DNA of 49,613 nucleotides from Paenibacillus doosanensis. GTDB taxonomy: Bacteria > Bacillota > Bacilli > Paenibacillales > NBRC-103111. Shown piece after piece: positions 42,256 through 49,613 of this stretch. The translations under genes and the position numbers were made by a program. Below the pieces are notes generated by a model, which was not told the origin of the DNA, did not search any database, and saw only the letters and a program-made list of their open reading frames with translations. The stretch spans positions 1 through 49,613 of the forward strand of contig NZ_JANYUY010000052.1 of NCBI RefSeq assembly GCF_025060755.1. Direction: 5' to 3'. Numbering within the stretch: position 1 is the first letter of the stretch; each line of letters starts with the position of its first letter.

Positions 42256-43155
42256 TTATCCTTTCAGCGAGCCGATCATCACGCCTTTGACGAAATGACG
42301 CTGCACGAACGGATACATGATCAGAACGGGAAGGCTCGCTACGATAATGAGCGCATATTTAATGCTTTCGGCCAGAAGCAGCTTCTCGTCCATCCCGAAC
42401 GTCGAGCCGGATTGGTCGAGAATATTGCTCTGACTGACGATCAATATTTCTCTAAGCACCAGCTGCAGCGGATATAAATTGGAGTTGCGCAAATAAATCA
42501 ACGCATTGAAATACGAGTTCCAATGACCGACGGCGTAATACAATACCATTACGGCGATAATCGGCTTGGACAACGGCAATATAATATGCGTGAGCAAGCG
42601 GAAGTTGGAGCAGCCGTCGATGAGCGAAGCCTCCTGAATTTCCCAAGGGATGCTGTTTTGAAAATAGGTCCGCATCACGATCAGGTTATACGTGGCGATC
42701 GCATTCGGGATGATCAGCGCCCAGAACGTATTGACGAGCGCCAACCCTTTCACGATCAAATAAGTCGGAATCAAGCCGCCGTTGAAAAACATCGTAAACG
42801 TAATCAGAAACATGAACAGATTGCGGCCCGGCAAATCTTTGCGGGATAACGGATAGGCGGCAAGCGTCGTCAAGATAAGGTTAACGCACGTGCCTACCGT
42901 CGTATAGAGCAGCGTATTGCGATAGCCGGACCAGACGGCGGCATAATCGAAAATCTCTTTGTAAGCGCCCAAGGTAAAGCCCTTCGGCAGCAGCCACATC
43001 TCGCCGCTCATGACTTTGGTCGGATCGCTGAAGGAAGCGCTTAGTACAAACAGCAGCGGATACAGCACCGTCACGAGAATGGCGGCCGATACGGTATAAA
43101 TGCCAGCATCAAACCAACGGCCGTCGGCAATGCGGCGTACGGCTTTATTATTCAT
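42256..43155 (-). CDS. Sugar ABC transporter permease (YtcP/LplC type)
   Basis: 299 residues from ATG 43155 (MNNKAVRRIADGRWFD), preceded by AGGAGG; the longer frame overlaps the previous gene. Six membrane helices. The EAA-type loop reads QEASLIDGCSNFRLLTHIILP. The tail FVQRHFVKGVMIGSLKG is the signature end of LplC/YtcP proteins. It pairs with the permease at 43166 and the LipO-like binding protein. The ATPase is missing, as in other loci of this class. Confidence 0.95.
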   Translation of the reverse strand: MNNKAVRRIADGRWFDAGIYTVSAAILVTVLYPLLFVLSASFSDPTKVMSGEMWLLPKGFTLGAYKEIFDYAAVWSGYRNTLLYTTVGTCVNLILTTLAAYPLSRKDLPGRNLFMFLITFTMFFNGGLIPTYLIVKGLALVNTFWALIIPNAIATYNLIVMRTYFQNSIPWEIQEASLIDGCSNFRLLTHIILPLSKPIIAVMVLYYAVGHWNSYFNALIYLRNSNLYPLQLVLREILIVSQSNILDQSGSTFGMDEKLLLAESIKYALIIVASLPVLIMYPFVQRHFVKGVMIGSLKG

Positions 43156-43165
43156 GCTCTCCCTC

Positions 43166-44152
43166 CTACCATAAGCTCGTTTCCGCCTTCTTGCGGGCAA
43201 AACGGTTGATCAGAATAAGCAAGGCGAAATTGATGACGGAATTAAACAACCCGATCGCCGCCGTATAACTGAAATCGCCTTTTTGAATCCCGTTGGTATA
43301 AATAAACGTTTGGATGACGTCGCTGGCATCCTTGTTCAAATTGTTCTGCATCAACAAAATTTTCTCAAAGCCGATATTCATGAAGTGGCCGACATCGAGA
43401 ATGAGCAAAATGATAATAATGGGCAAAATACCCGGCAGCGAAACATGCCATATTCGGCGTAACCGGCTGGCTCCGTCCATCTTGGCGGCTTCATACAGCT
43501 GCGGATTGATGCCGCTTAAAGCGGCGATATAAATGATCGACTGCCAGCCCATATTCTGCCATATATTGGAGCTGATAAACACCGATTTAAACCATTCTCC
43601 GCTATCCAAAAAAGAGATTTTTTCCGCGCCCGTCGCATGAAGCAGCACATTGATAAAGCCCGTTTGGGAACCCAAAAACAGCTGCAGCATGCCGACGATA
43701 ACGACGACCGAAATAAAATGCGGAATGTACGTTACGTTCTGCACCCACTTCTTAAATCCTTGGCTGCGGATTTCATTGATGAGCAGCGCCAGCAGAATCG
43801 GAACGGGAAAAGAAAACAGCAGCGAATACAAGCTGATTGAAATCGTGTTCCACAGCAATCTTCCGAAATAATAGGAGGAGAAAAAGCGCTCGAAATGCTC
43901 CAAGCCGACCCATTTGCTCCCCATAATCCCTTTGGCGGGCTGAAAATCTTTAAAAGCGATCTGTACCCCGTACATCGGTCCGTATTGAAAAATCAAATAC
44001 CACGCGAGCGGGATCAGCAGCATGAGGTATAAATCGTATCTGACGAGGATTCGCCTGAGCAGCCGGCGCCGGGCCAGCGAGCTTCCGCCGATCTGAGCTG
44101 CCGGTACGGCTTGGGCCATACCGGGAGACGGCGGTTTCCGTTCGGTTTGCAT
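43166..44152 (-). CDS. Sugar ABC transporter permease (LplB type)
   Basis: 328 residues from ATG 44152, with AGGGGTG upstream; a GTG nine bases earlier is the alternative. Six membrane helices. LplB marks are YLMLLIPLAWYLIFQYGPMY, VQIAFKDFQPAKGIMGS and the EAA loop YEAAKMDGASRLRRIWHVSL, ending NRFARKKAETSLW. It lies ten bases before its partner permease. Confidence 0.95.
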   Translation of the reverse strand: MQTERKPPSPGMAQAVPAAQIGGSSLARRRLLRRILVRYDLYLMLLIPLAWYLIFQYGPMYGVQIAFKDFQPAKGIMGSKWVGLEHFERFFSSYYFGRLLWNTISISLYSLLFSFPVPILLALLINEIRSQGFKKWVQNVTYIPHFISVVVIVGMLQLFLGSQTGFINVLLHATGAEKISFLDSGEWFKSVFISSNIWQNMGWQSIIYIAALSGINPQLYEAAKMDGASRLRRIWHVSLPGILPIIIILLILDVGHFMNIGFEKILLMQNNLNKDASDVIQTFIYTNGIQKGDFSYTAAIGLFNSVINFALLILINRFARKKAETSLW

Positions 44153-44187
44153 GTTTGTCACCCCTGTAATAAGGCTTCCCGGTTACG

Positions 44188-44214
44188 GCGGGCACAGAAC
44201 CTTCCTGTACCCGC
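44188..44214 (-). promoter_or_regulatory. Hairpin between binding-protein and permease genes
   Basis: GCGGGCACAG and CTGTACCCGC form a 10-bp stem with one mismatch and a 7-base loop, without a T-run. Such stems after binding-protein genes often stabilise that part of the mRNA, giving more binding protein than permease. Confidence 0.5.
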
Positions 44215-44233
44215 TGCGCTGCGGACTTGTCGC

Positions 44234-45829
44234 TTACTTCTTTTTGTAATTCGTGTCGTACGCTTTTTGATAAATGGACTCGAGACGGGCCAAATCCATT
44301 TTTTCCAGCGTTTTCACATATTCATCCCATTTGTCGAATCCGACCGCGCCGGTAATCATTTTGCTCGTCGTTTCGGCTACGTAAGTATCGATATCCTGGC
44401 GGAGCGTATCGACTTCCTTGGCGGTTTTCTCGTCAAAGAGCGGAGCGCCGAACACTTGCTTAGGCATATACGGGTCCAGCTTCGTCTGCGCTTCTTGAAC
44501 TTCCGCAGGATTGATAGCCGTAGCGTTTTTCTCGCTGATCAAATGAGGCGCGCCTCCGCCGGGCCATGGCGAGAATTGGCCGATCGTCGTTCCCGTGCCG
44601 CGCTTATCGTTCCAGATTTCGTCGGTATACTCCGGCAGGCCGTCTTTTTTCAAATTATAGGTTTGCCCCTCGATGCCGTAGCGGAAGAAAATGGAGCCTT
44701 CGTCGCCGTAAAAATAATCGATCCAGCGCATGGTCGCTTCAGGATGTTTATTGACCGAAGTAATGGCGAAGGTGCCGAAGTCTCTTGCTACGGGGTTCGC
44801 GTTCACCTTCTGATCTCCGTGAGGCCCCGCGAGCGGCGCAATCCCCATAAAATCGTCTTTTTTCTTGGTAAACGGGTCGCTCGCCTGATTATGGAAGAAC
44901 CCTATATTGCCCGATGCCATCTTCCCGACAAACTGGGTTTCCGTTTGTGTGAACACTTCCTGATCCAGCAGCTTCTCCTGGTACAGCATATGCAGAAATT
45001 GCAGGTATTCTTTAAACCGGGGGTCCGTTACCCATATGTGAACCTTATCGTCCTTCACTTCCAGCTGATACCCCATCTGGCTTTCGAGTCCCCACGAGCC
45101 CGACATCGAGCCGATCAGCGCATCCCAGTTCCGCTCGCTCATAGGCAGATCGTCCTGCTTCCCGTTCCCGTTGGGATCGTTATCGCGGAACGCCTTGAGC
45201 ACTTGAACCAAATCGTCCGTCGTCTTCGGCTCCTGCAAATTGAGCTTCTGCAGCCACGCTTTATTGAGCCACGGCTTGTTCGTTCTTCCCGCAGTCAGCG
45301 TTACGATGCCCGGCAGCGCGTAAATATGACCGTCGGGGGCCGTGATCGCCGGTTTGATGTCCGGGTATTGCTTGAACAGCGCCTGAAGATTCGGCGCGTA
45401 CTTCTCGATCAAGCCCTCGAGCGGCGTGAGCATGCCGCTGCTGCCGTATTTCACCGCTTCGAGCGGCGTCAGTCCCGCCTTATACAAAGCGTCGGGGAGC
45501 TCATTGGAGGCAAACAGCAAATTTTTCTTTTCGGCGAACCCGTCTTGAGGAACGTCCTCCCACTCGATCTTCATGTTCGTCTTTTTCTCGTATTCCTGAA
45601 ATACGAGCATGTTGGCGTAAGGACCGTTCGGCGGCGATTTCCTGGAGAAAAACTTGAGCGTCAGCGGCTGTTCCACGATGGGAAAGCCGGACGAGGCGAC
45701 GTTCGAATCGGTCTTGGCGGCGGGTGAATTGCCTGCCGGTTTCTCTTCGCCGGACGTGCAGGCGACAGTCGCCGTCGTCATTAAAGCGGCAATCGACATT
45801 AACGATACACTTCTTTTTAACCTCTGCAA
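44234..45829 (-). CDS. Sugar-binding lipoprotein (LipO/YtcQ type)
   Basis: 531 residues. The start is TTG, with AAGGGGGG at good spacing (MQRLKRSVSLMS). The signal peptide ends in the lipobox MTTATVAC. The mature protein begins with the LipO pattern LTLKFFSRKSPPNGPYANMLVFQ and contains RNWDALIGSMSGSWG and MRWIDYFYGDEGSIFFRYGIEG, typical of binding proteins that serve LplB/YtcP permeases for uronic-acid or complex oligosaccharides. It is the first structural gene after the kinase/regulator pair, with two cre-like sites upstream. Confidence 0.93.
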   Translation of the reverse strand: MQRLKRSVSLMSIAALMTTATVACTSGEEKPAGNSPAAKTDSNVASSGFPIVEQPLTLKFFSRKSPPNGPYANMLVFQEYEKKTNMKIEWEDVPQDGFAEKKNLLFASNELPDALYKAGLTPLEAVKYGSSGMLTPLEGLIEKYAPNLQALFKQYPDIKPAITAPDGHIYALPGIVTLTAGRTNKPWLNKAWLQKLNLQEPKTTDDLVQVLKAFRDNDPNGNGKQDDLPMSERNWDALIGSMSGSWGLESQMGYQLEVKDDKVHIWVTDPRFKEYLQFLHMLYQEKLLDQEVFTQTETQFVGKMASGNIGFFHNQASDPFTKKKDDFMGIAPLAGPHGDQKVNANPVARDFGTFAITSVNKHPEATMRWIDYFYGDEGSIFFRYGIEGQTYNLKKDGLPEYTDEIWNDKRGTGTTIGQFSPWPGGGAPHLISEKNATAINPAEVQEAQTKLDPYMPKQVFGAPLFDEKTAKEVDTLRQDIDTYVAETTSKMITGAVGFDKWDEYVKTLEKMDLARLESIYQKAYDTNYKKK

Positions 45830-45858
45830 TGAGGCGCCCCCCTTAGCGGTACATTATT

Positions 45859-45895
45859 TGTGAACGCTTTAATCTTATCAAAGAAAGCGATTACA
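45859..45895. promoter_or_regulatory. Two cre-like sites upstream of the LipO-like gene
   Basis: AGAAAGCGATTACA (45882-45895) differs from the CcpA consensus TGNAANCGNWNNCA only at the first base. TGTGAACGCTTTAA (45859-45872) has two differences. They lie 30-66 bases before the TTG start, across the likely promoter, so glucose repression of the importer is plausible. Confidence 0.5.
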
Positions 45896-45950
45896 AAAGA
45901 CTGCAATAATACGTAAAAAAACTACAAAAATCGTAACTGGCCCGCTTGCG

Positions 45951-47572
45951 TCAGGAGGACGGCCCGTCCGGCTCTTCCTTGCTTTTGGCGTATTGATGCG
46001 GAGTCATGCCGACCGAATCCTTAAACACCTTGAAGAAATAATTGTAGCCGGAGAATCCGACGCGCTCGTATATCTGATTCACTTTATACCGTCCGCTGCG
46101 GATCAGCCGCTTGGCGTTATCGATCCGGATCTGATTCAAATAATCGGTGAAGTAGACGCCGGTTTCCTGCTTGAACAGCCGGCCCAAGTAAGAGGCGGTT
46201 ATTCCCGCGCGCTCCGCTGCCAGATCCAAAGAAATGTTGTCGGCGTAACGGGCGTTAACATACTGCATCGCCGACACAACATACGGAGAATAGGAAGCGC
46301 GCTCCGGCTCGGGAGATAATTTTCCGATTAATTGCCGAAACAACTGCTTCACCCGCTGTTTGGCGCTATCGATCATCTCCGGCGAAGCCGGATCGTATCT
46401 CAAGGGGAGATCGTCGTCAACATAATCCTGATCTTTGCTGCCGGCTTTACGCCATATTTTATCCGCAAGCTGGATCAGCTCATTGACGGCGTTGGACACG
46501 GACGGCGAATCGTACGGCAGGCTTCCCAGCGCTTCGAACAGATCGTCGAGCAGCATGTCCGTCTTGAACCGGTCGAATTGTTCGACGGCTTGAAGCAAGC
46601 TTTTTTCTTGATGAAGCGTCAGCGTGAACACCTCGGCTTGTTCAATATAAGAATCGGCGGCAGGCCATTCGCGGGCCAAATCCCGCAAAGCGGATGAATA
46701 ACTAAGCGGAATTTGCGAGAACTTGTGGCATATCGACCCGACGCGAAGGACACCTGAAGATTCAGGTACATCTCAAGCGAACTGGCGATTCTTTGCAGAC
46801 AAGCATGGAGCCGCTGGTGAATGTCATTTTCGCTGCGCCCCTGCGGAAAGGCGGTCATCACCGCGAACTTCCCGTATTCCAGCTCTACGGCGATGCCGTT
46901 GTCCGTCTGGGCGATTCCTTGCTGAACCATATCCAGAATCGACCGCATTCTCTTATTGCGTTCCGATACCGTCTGGCCCTGTGCAGGGCCGTGCTGCTCG
47001 GAGGTTTGGATGACGGTGACGACCAGATTGCGCGCTCCGATCGGCGAAAGATGACGGAAGTAATCTTCAATCTTCGGGAACTGTTCTTCCAGGCCAAGCA
47101 GCAGTTCTTTAAAATAGTTGCGCGCCACATCCTGATTCAAGGCGGACCAATTTTTTTCGATATAGTTTAAATGCTGCGGCTTCTCCTCCGAATCGGTAAT
47201 CTCCTGTTTGACCTTGCTCAAAATATCGAGCAATCCCGCGGCATCCAGACGATGCTTGAGCAAATAATCGACGGCCCCGTTCTTCATCGTCTCCCGCACA
47301 TATTCATAGTTGTCGTAGCTGCTCAGAATGATCAATCTGATTCGCCCCGCCTGGTTGGCGCTCATATAGCGGGACAGCTCCACGCCGTCCATCCCCGCCA
47401 TATTGATATCGGCAATGACGATATGCGGCTGTTCCCGCTCCATTAACTCGATCGCTTCCAGCCCGTTGCCGGCTTCGCCGCAAATGATCATTCCCTGCCC
47501 TTCCCAATCAATCAGATGGCGCATATACTGCCGGGCAATCAGTTCATCGTCCACCAACAGCACTTTAAACAT
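45951..47572 (-). pseudogene. Response regulator (YesN-like), split by a one-base frameshift
   Basis: Two overlapping minus-strand frames make one protein of about 540 residues. Frame one, from ATG 47572, holds the receiver domain (VDDE near residue 8, Asp55 in IVIADINMAGMDG) and the middle region up to LNLQVSFAS. Frame two holds LRDLAREWPAADSYI and the AraC-type end (ITASYLGRLFKQETGVYF, VGFSGYNYFFKVFKDSVGM). Joining them near 46737-46740, where the G-run TCGGGTCG lacks one base, restores a normal family sequence (SICHKFSQIPLSYSSAL). No standard slippery site is present. It overlaps the kinase stop by eight bases. The gene is either recently inactivated or carries a sequencing error; the receiver half alone could still be made. 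Confidence 0.85.
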
Positions 47573-49364
47573 GGCTCACATCCCCCCTGTTAACAGGAAT
47601 TGTAATTTCGACTCTCGTAAAAGCCCCGGGTCTGCTAAAAATTTGCAGCCCGTATTCCGGCCCGTAAACCATCCGTATTCTCTCGTTTACGTTGCAAATC
47701 CCCATCCCTCCGGACCGGAACGGCTTCGTCCGTGCCGCATCGGCATCCTCCTCCAAGAGAAGCCTAATCTGCTCTGCCGTCATCCCGCCGCCGTTATCGG
47801 CGACCTCCAGCTTCAGCAAGCCGTTCTCTACGTACGCCTTTACGGTAATGATCCCTTTCTCCTTAATAACGCCCACGCCGTGCGTTACGGCGTTTTCCAC
47901 CAAGGGCTGCAGTATCAGCTTAAGCACGGGAGTATCGAGCAGCTCAGGACTGATTTGATAATGAACGCTGAAACGGTCGATGTATTTATATTTTTGAATA
48001 TTAATGTAGCTCTGAACGTAATGCAGCTCTTCCCTTAGAGGAATGAACTCCTTCGTGTTGCCCAGAACGCCCCTCAACAGCTCGATGAGCGAGGACGACA
48101 CTTCTTCGATGTTGCTCGCATGGTTAAGACTTGCCATGTATTTGATCGTATTGAGTGAATTGTATAAAAAATGAGGACGGATTTGCGCTTGCAGCGCCGT
48201 TAACTCGGCTTCTCGCTTTAACCGTTCCCGCTGCTTGATCTCATTCATCGATTCCCGCAGCCGCCTCAGCATGTTTTGAAACACAAGAGATAGCTGGCCC
48301 ACTTCATCTTCGGCGGTAATATGGGTAGCCGCTATGAAGCTGTCTTCCTGCACACGCTCCATCGTATTTCTCAGACGGCGCAAGTTTTTCGTAATATGCG
48401 AGGAAACCGCAGCGGAAACGGCCAGAACGGCCATGTACACGAGAAGCACAAGATTGATGATTTGATTTCTTAATGCCAGCGAATCTTTTAGCAGGGTATG
48501 CTCCGGAATGATGCCCACCGTCGTCCAGCCGGTAAAATCCGAGGTAGAGCTGACCACCAGCTGCTTTTCCCCGCCTATGGCCTCCTCCCGCACTTGGCTG
48601 GTCCCTACGAACTTGTTCAATTGGGCCGCCATATCCGTGGGACTGTCTGCAGGTTCCATGCTTTTGGCTGCCGCGGACGAATATACGATATCTCCGTTAT
48701 CGCCGAGGATATATACGAAGCTGTCGTCGGACGGACGAATATCATAATTGCTTTGGATGATCTGATAGTCCAGGTCGATCATAACGACCCCGATGGGCTC
48801 GCGGTTGTACCGGATCGTCCGCGCTATCGTGAGCGTCTCCTCCCGTCCGTTATGATACTGCTTAATAAACGTTTTTTGTTCGGGAGCTTGAATGATTTGC
48901 TGTACGAGCTCTTCGTTCAGCGTCGTTCGATCCAGGTACGGCACCCCTACCGAAAAAATTTTCCCGTTCGTCCCGACAACGGCAATCCGGCTGATCTGCG
49001 ATTTATAGGCCGTTAAATAAGAAAGAAAGCTGTTAATCTGCTTCTGTTCCTTAAACCATTCCAGCGAAATTTCGTAATTGTCGCTGCGCAAAACATCAAT
49101 TACATTTTCCTGATTTGTCACGACAAGGGCCAGCAGATGATTGGCGTCCTTGAGCACGGCATTGACATTTTCATCCGCCCTGCGAATGCTGTCGGTCACA
49201 TAAACGGTTGCATTTTTCTTGATGTTGTCCGTCAAATGAATATAGATGACAAGTCCGACAAGAAGCAGCGCCACCAGCATTAATAAACCGAAAGCCGCGA
49301 ACACCTTGGCTTGAATGCTTTTTCTGAACAGGGCGAGAAGATTAAATTTGCGGTTCCAACGCAC
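47565..49364 (-). CDS. Sensor histidine kinase (YesM-like)
   Basis: 599 residues. The start is GTG, with AAAGGAGGG upstream. Membrane helix 1 (about 18-38), an extracellular dCache-type sensor (about 40-290), membrane helix 2 (about 300-320), HAMP, His_kinase motif QIRPHFLYNSLNTIKYM (phosphorylated His, normal Pro) and HATPase (VADNGGGMTAEQI, GGMGICNVNERIRMVYG). Heads the second sugar locus and overlaps its response regulator gene. The sensor region shares little with the first kinase, so the two should respond to different sugars. Confidence 0.94.
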   Translation of the reverse strand: MRWNRKFNLLALFRKSIQAKVFAAFGLLMLVALLLVGLVIYIHLTDNIKKNATVYVTDSIRRADENVNAVLKDANHLLALVVTNQENVIDVLRSDNYEISLEWFKEQKQINSFLSYLTAYKSQISRIAVVGTNGKIFSVGVPYLDRTTLNEELVQQIIQAPEQKTFIKQYHNGREETLTIARTIRYNREPIGVVMIDLDYQIIQSNYDIRPSDDSFVYILGDNGDIVYSSAAAKSMEPADSPTDMAAQLNKFVGTSQVREEAIGGEKQLVVSSTSDFTGWTTVGIIPEHTLLKDSLALRNQIINLVLLVYMAVLAVSAAVSSHITKNLRRLRNTMERVQEDSFIAATHITAEDEVGQLSLVFQNMLRRLRESMNEIKQRERLKREAELTALQAQIRPHFLYNSLNTIKYMASLNHASNIEEVSSSLIELLRGVLGNTKEFIPLREELHYVQSYINIQKYKYIDRFSVHYQISPELLDTPVLKLILQPLVENAVTHGVGVIKEKGIITVKAYVENGLLKLEVADNGGGMTAEQIRLLLEEDADAARTKPFRSGGMGICNVNERIRMVYGPEYGLQIFSRPGAFTRVEITIPVNRGDVSHV

Positions 49365-49379
49365 GCTGCTCCCTCCTTT

Positions 49380-49475
49380 TCACCTGTATTTTGGAAGCGT
49401 TGCCATTCTTCGCCGCTTTGTCCGCTTTTCTCCCTCGTTTAGAAGGGTGGTGAAAAAGTCCGCTGCGGCGTCCAT
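49380..49475 (-). CDS. Possible 31-codon leader ORF upstream of the second kinase
   Basis: Inside repeat copy D, GGAGG stands five bases before an ATG (49473-49475). The frame (MDAAADFFTTLLNEG and onward) ends with TGA overlapping the start of the kinase ribosome binding site. It could be a translated leader, or just part of the repeat. Copy B has a shorter equivalent before the aldo/keto reductase. Confidence 0.3.
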   Translation of the reverse strand: MDAAADFFTTLLNEGEKRTKRRRMATLPKYR

Positions 49476-49500
49476 TTGATCCTCCAATCGCTGATATGAA
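49445..49500 (+). repeat. Dispersed repeat, copy D
   Basis: GGGTGGTGAAAAAGTCCGCT, then GCGGCG, then TTTGATCCTCCAATCGCTG match copies A-C. On the minus strand it contains GGAGG, a 5-base spacer and ATG. It lies about 80 bases upstream of the kinase start. Confidence 0.8.
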
Positions 49501-49560
49501 CGAGACTTGTCAATAGGCAGTTTGTAACTCCCCTTGGTTTTCCCTTACCCCTTTTCATAC

Positions 49561-49579
49561 AAGAGGGGTGAACAAGCTG
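49561..49579 (+). repeat. Second fragment of the dispersed repeat at the right edge
   Basis: AAGAGGGGTGAACAAGCTG matches the start of copies C and D with few changes. The rest of the 49501-49613 stretch shows no gene. Confidence 0.4.
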
Positions 49580-49613
49580 AACTAGAAGGCAAAAGCTATC
49601 AACGGTGAGCAGT

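Noticed and set aside
46700-46760. Programmed ribosomal frameshift in the split response regulator
   Set aside because: No heptamer of the X XXY YYZ type and no clear downstream stimulatory stem; intact homologues such as the one at 32125 need no shift.
49548-49568. Small CCCC/GGGG hairpin at the right edge as a terminator
   Set aside because: Only a short stem and no T-run on either strand.

Overview
The window reads as chromosomal DNA of a Paenibacillus-like member of the Bacillales. The reasons are moderately high GC by eye, strong AGGAGG-type ribosome binding sites with many GTG and TTG starts, YesM/YesN-type two-component systems beside sugar ABC transporters that lack their own ATPase, catabolite-response (cre)-like sites, and LplB/YtcP/LipO-like importer parts. 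Almost everything is on the minus strand. The exceptions are a LysR gene, a GH105 gene, an aldo/keto reductase, a cupin gene and an ArsR-type regulator. No tRNA, rRNA, CRISPR array or intact transposase gene was seen.

Layout from left to right. 1-121: 5' end of a probable group II intron that runs off the left edge, lying just past a terminator hairpin. 305-5347: three minus-strand genes, a leucine-rich-repeat protein, an SMI1/KNR4 (SUKH)-LRR fusion and a large protein I cannot assign firmly. 5709-7815: ahpF and ahpC (peroxide detoxification). 8391-13538: an Fe3+/phosphonate-type ABC transporter operon (ATPase, binding protein, fused permease) ending in a translationally coupled beta-CASP metallo-beta-lactamase-fold protein, with a divergent LysR gene at 13723-14619.

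14858-22773 is a sugar-acid/rhamnose region: a GH105 unsaturated glycuronyl hydrolase, a 1092-residue GH106-like glycosidase, two aldo/keto reductases and a Gfo/Idh/MocA oxidoreductase. 22856-27073 holds a chemotaxis receptor, a cupin protein, the broken end of a CynX-like transporter and an intact MFS transporter whose promoter is flanked by two perfect palindromes.

27366-49364 holds two loci of the same design. Each runs sensor kinase, AraC-type response regulator, sugar-binding lipoprotein, two permeases, then a cysteine-type sulfatase. The second also carries a GH51 alpha-L-arabinofuranosidase. Between them sit a GH2 glycosidase and a divergent ArsR-type regulator with an unusual C-terminal domain. 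No glycosidase or sulfatase here has a visible signal peptide. The picture is therefore import of sulfated or acidic oligosaccharides followed by desulfation and trimming in the cytoplasm, with transporter energy probably supplied by a shared MsmX-type ATPase elsewhere. In the second locus the response regulator is split by a one-base frameshift.

A short dispersed repeat runs through the intergenic spaces: four good copies near 8.3, 20.4, 38.6 and 49.4 kb, plus fragments. On the minus strand it carries a ribosome-binding-site-like motif and, in two copies, a short open frame. Several gene remnants lie in the gaps.
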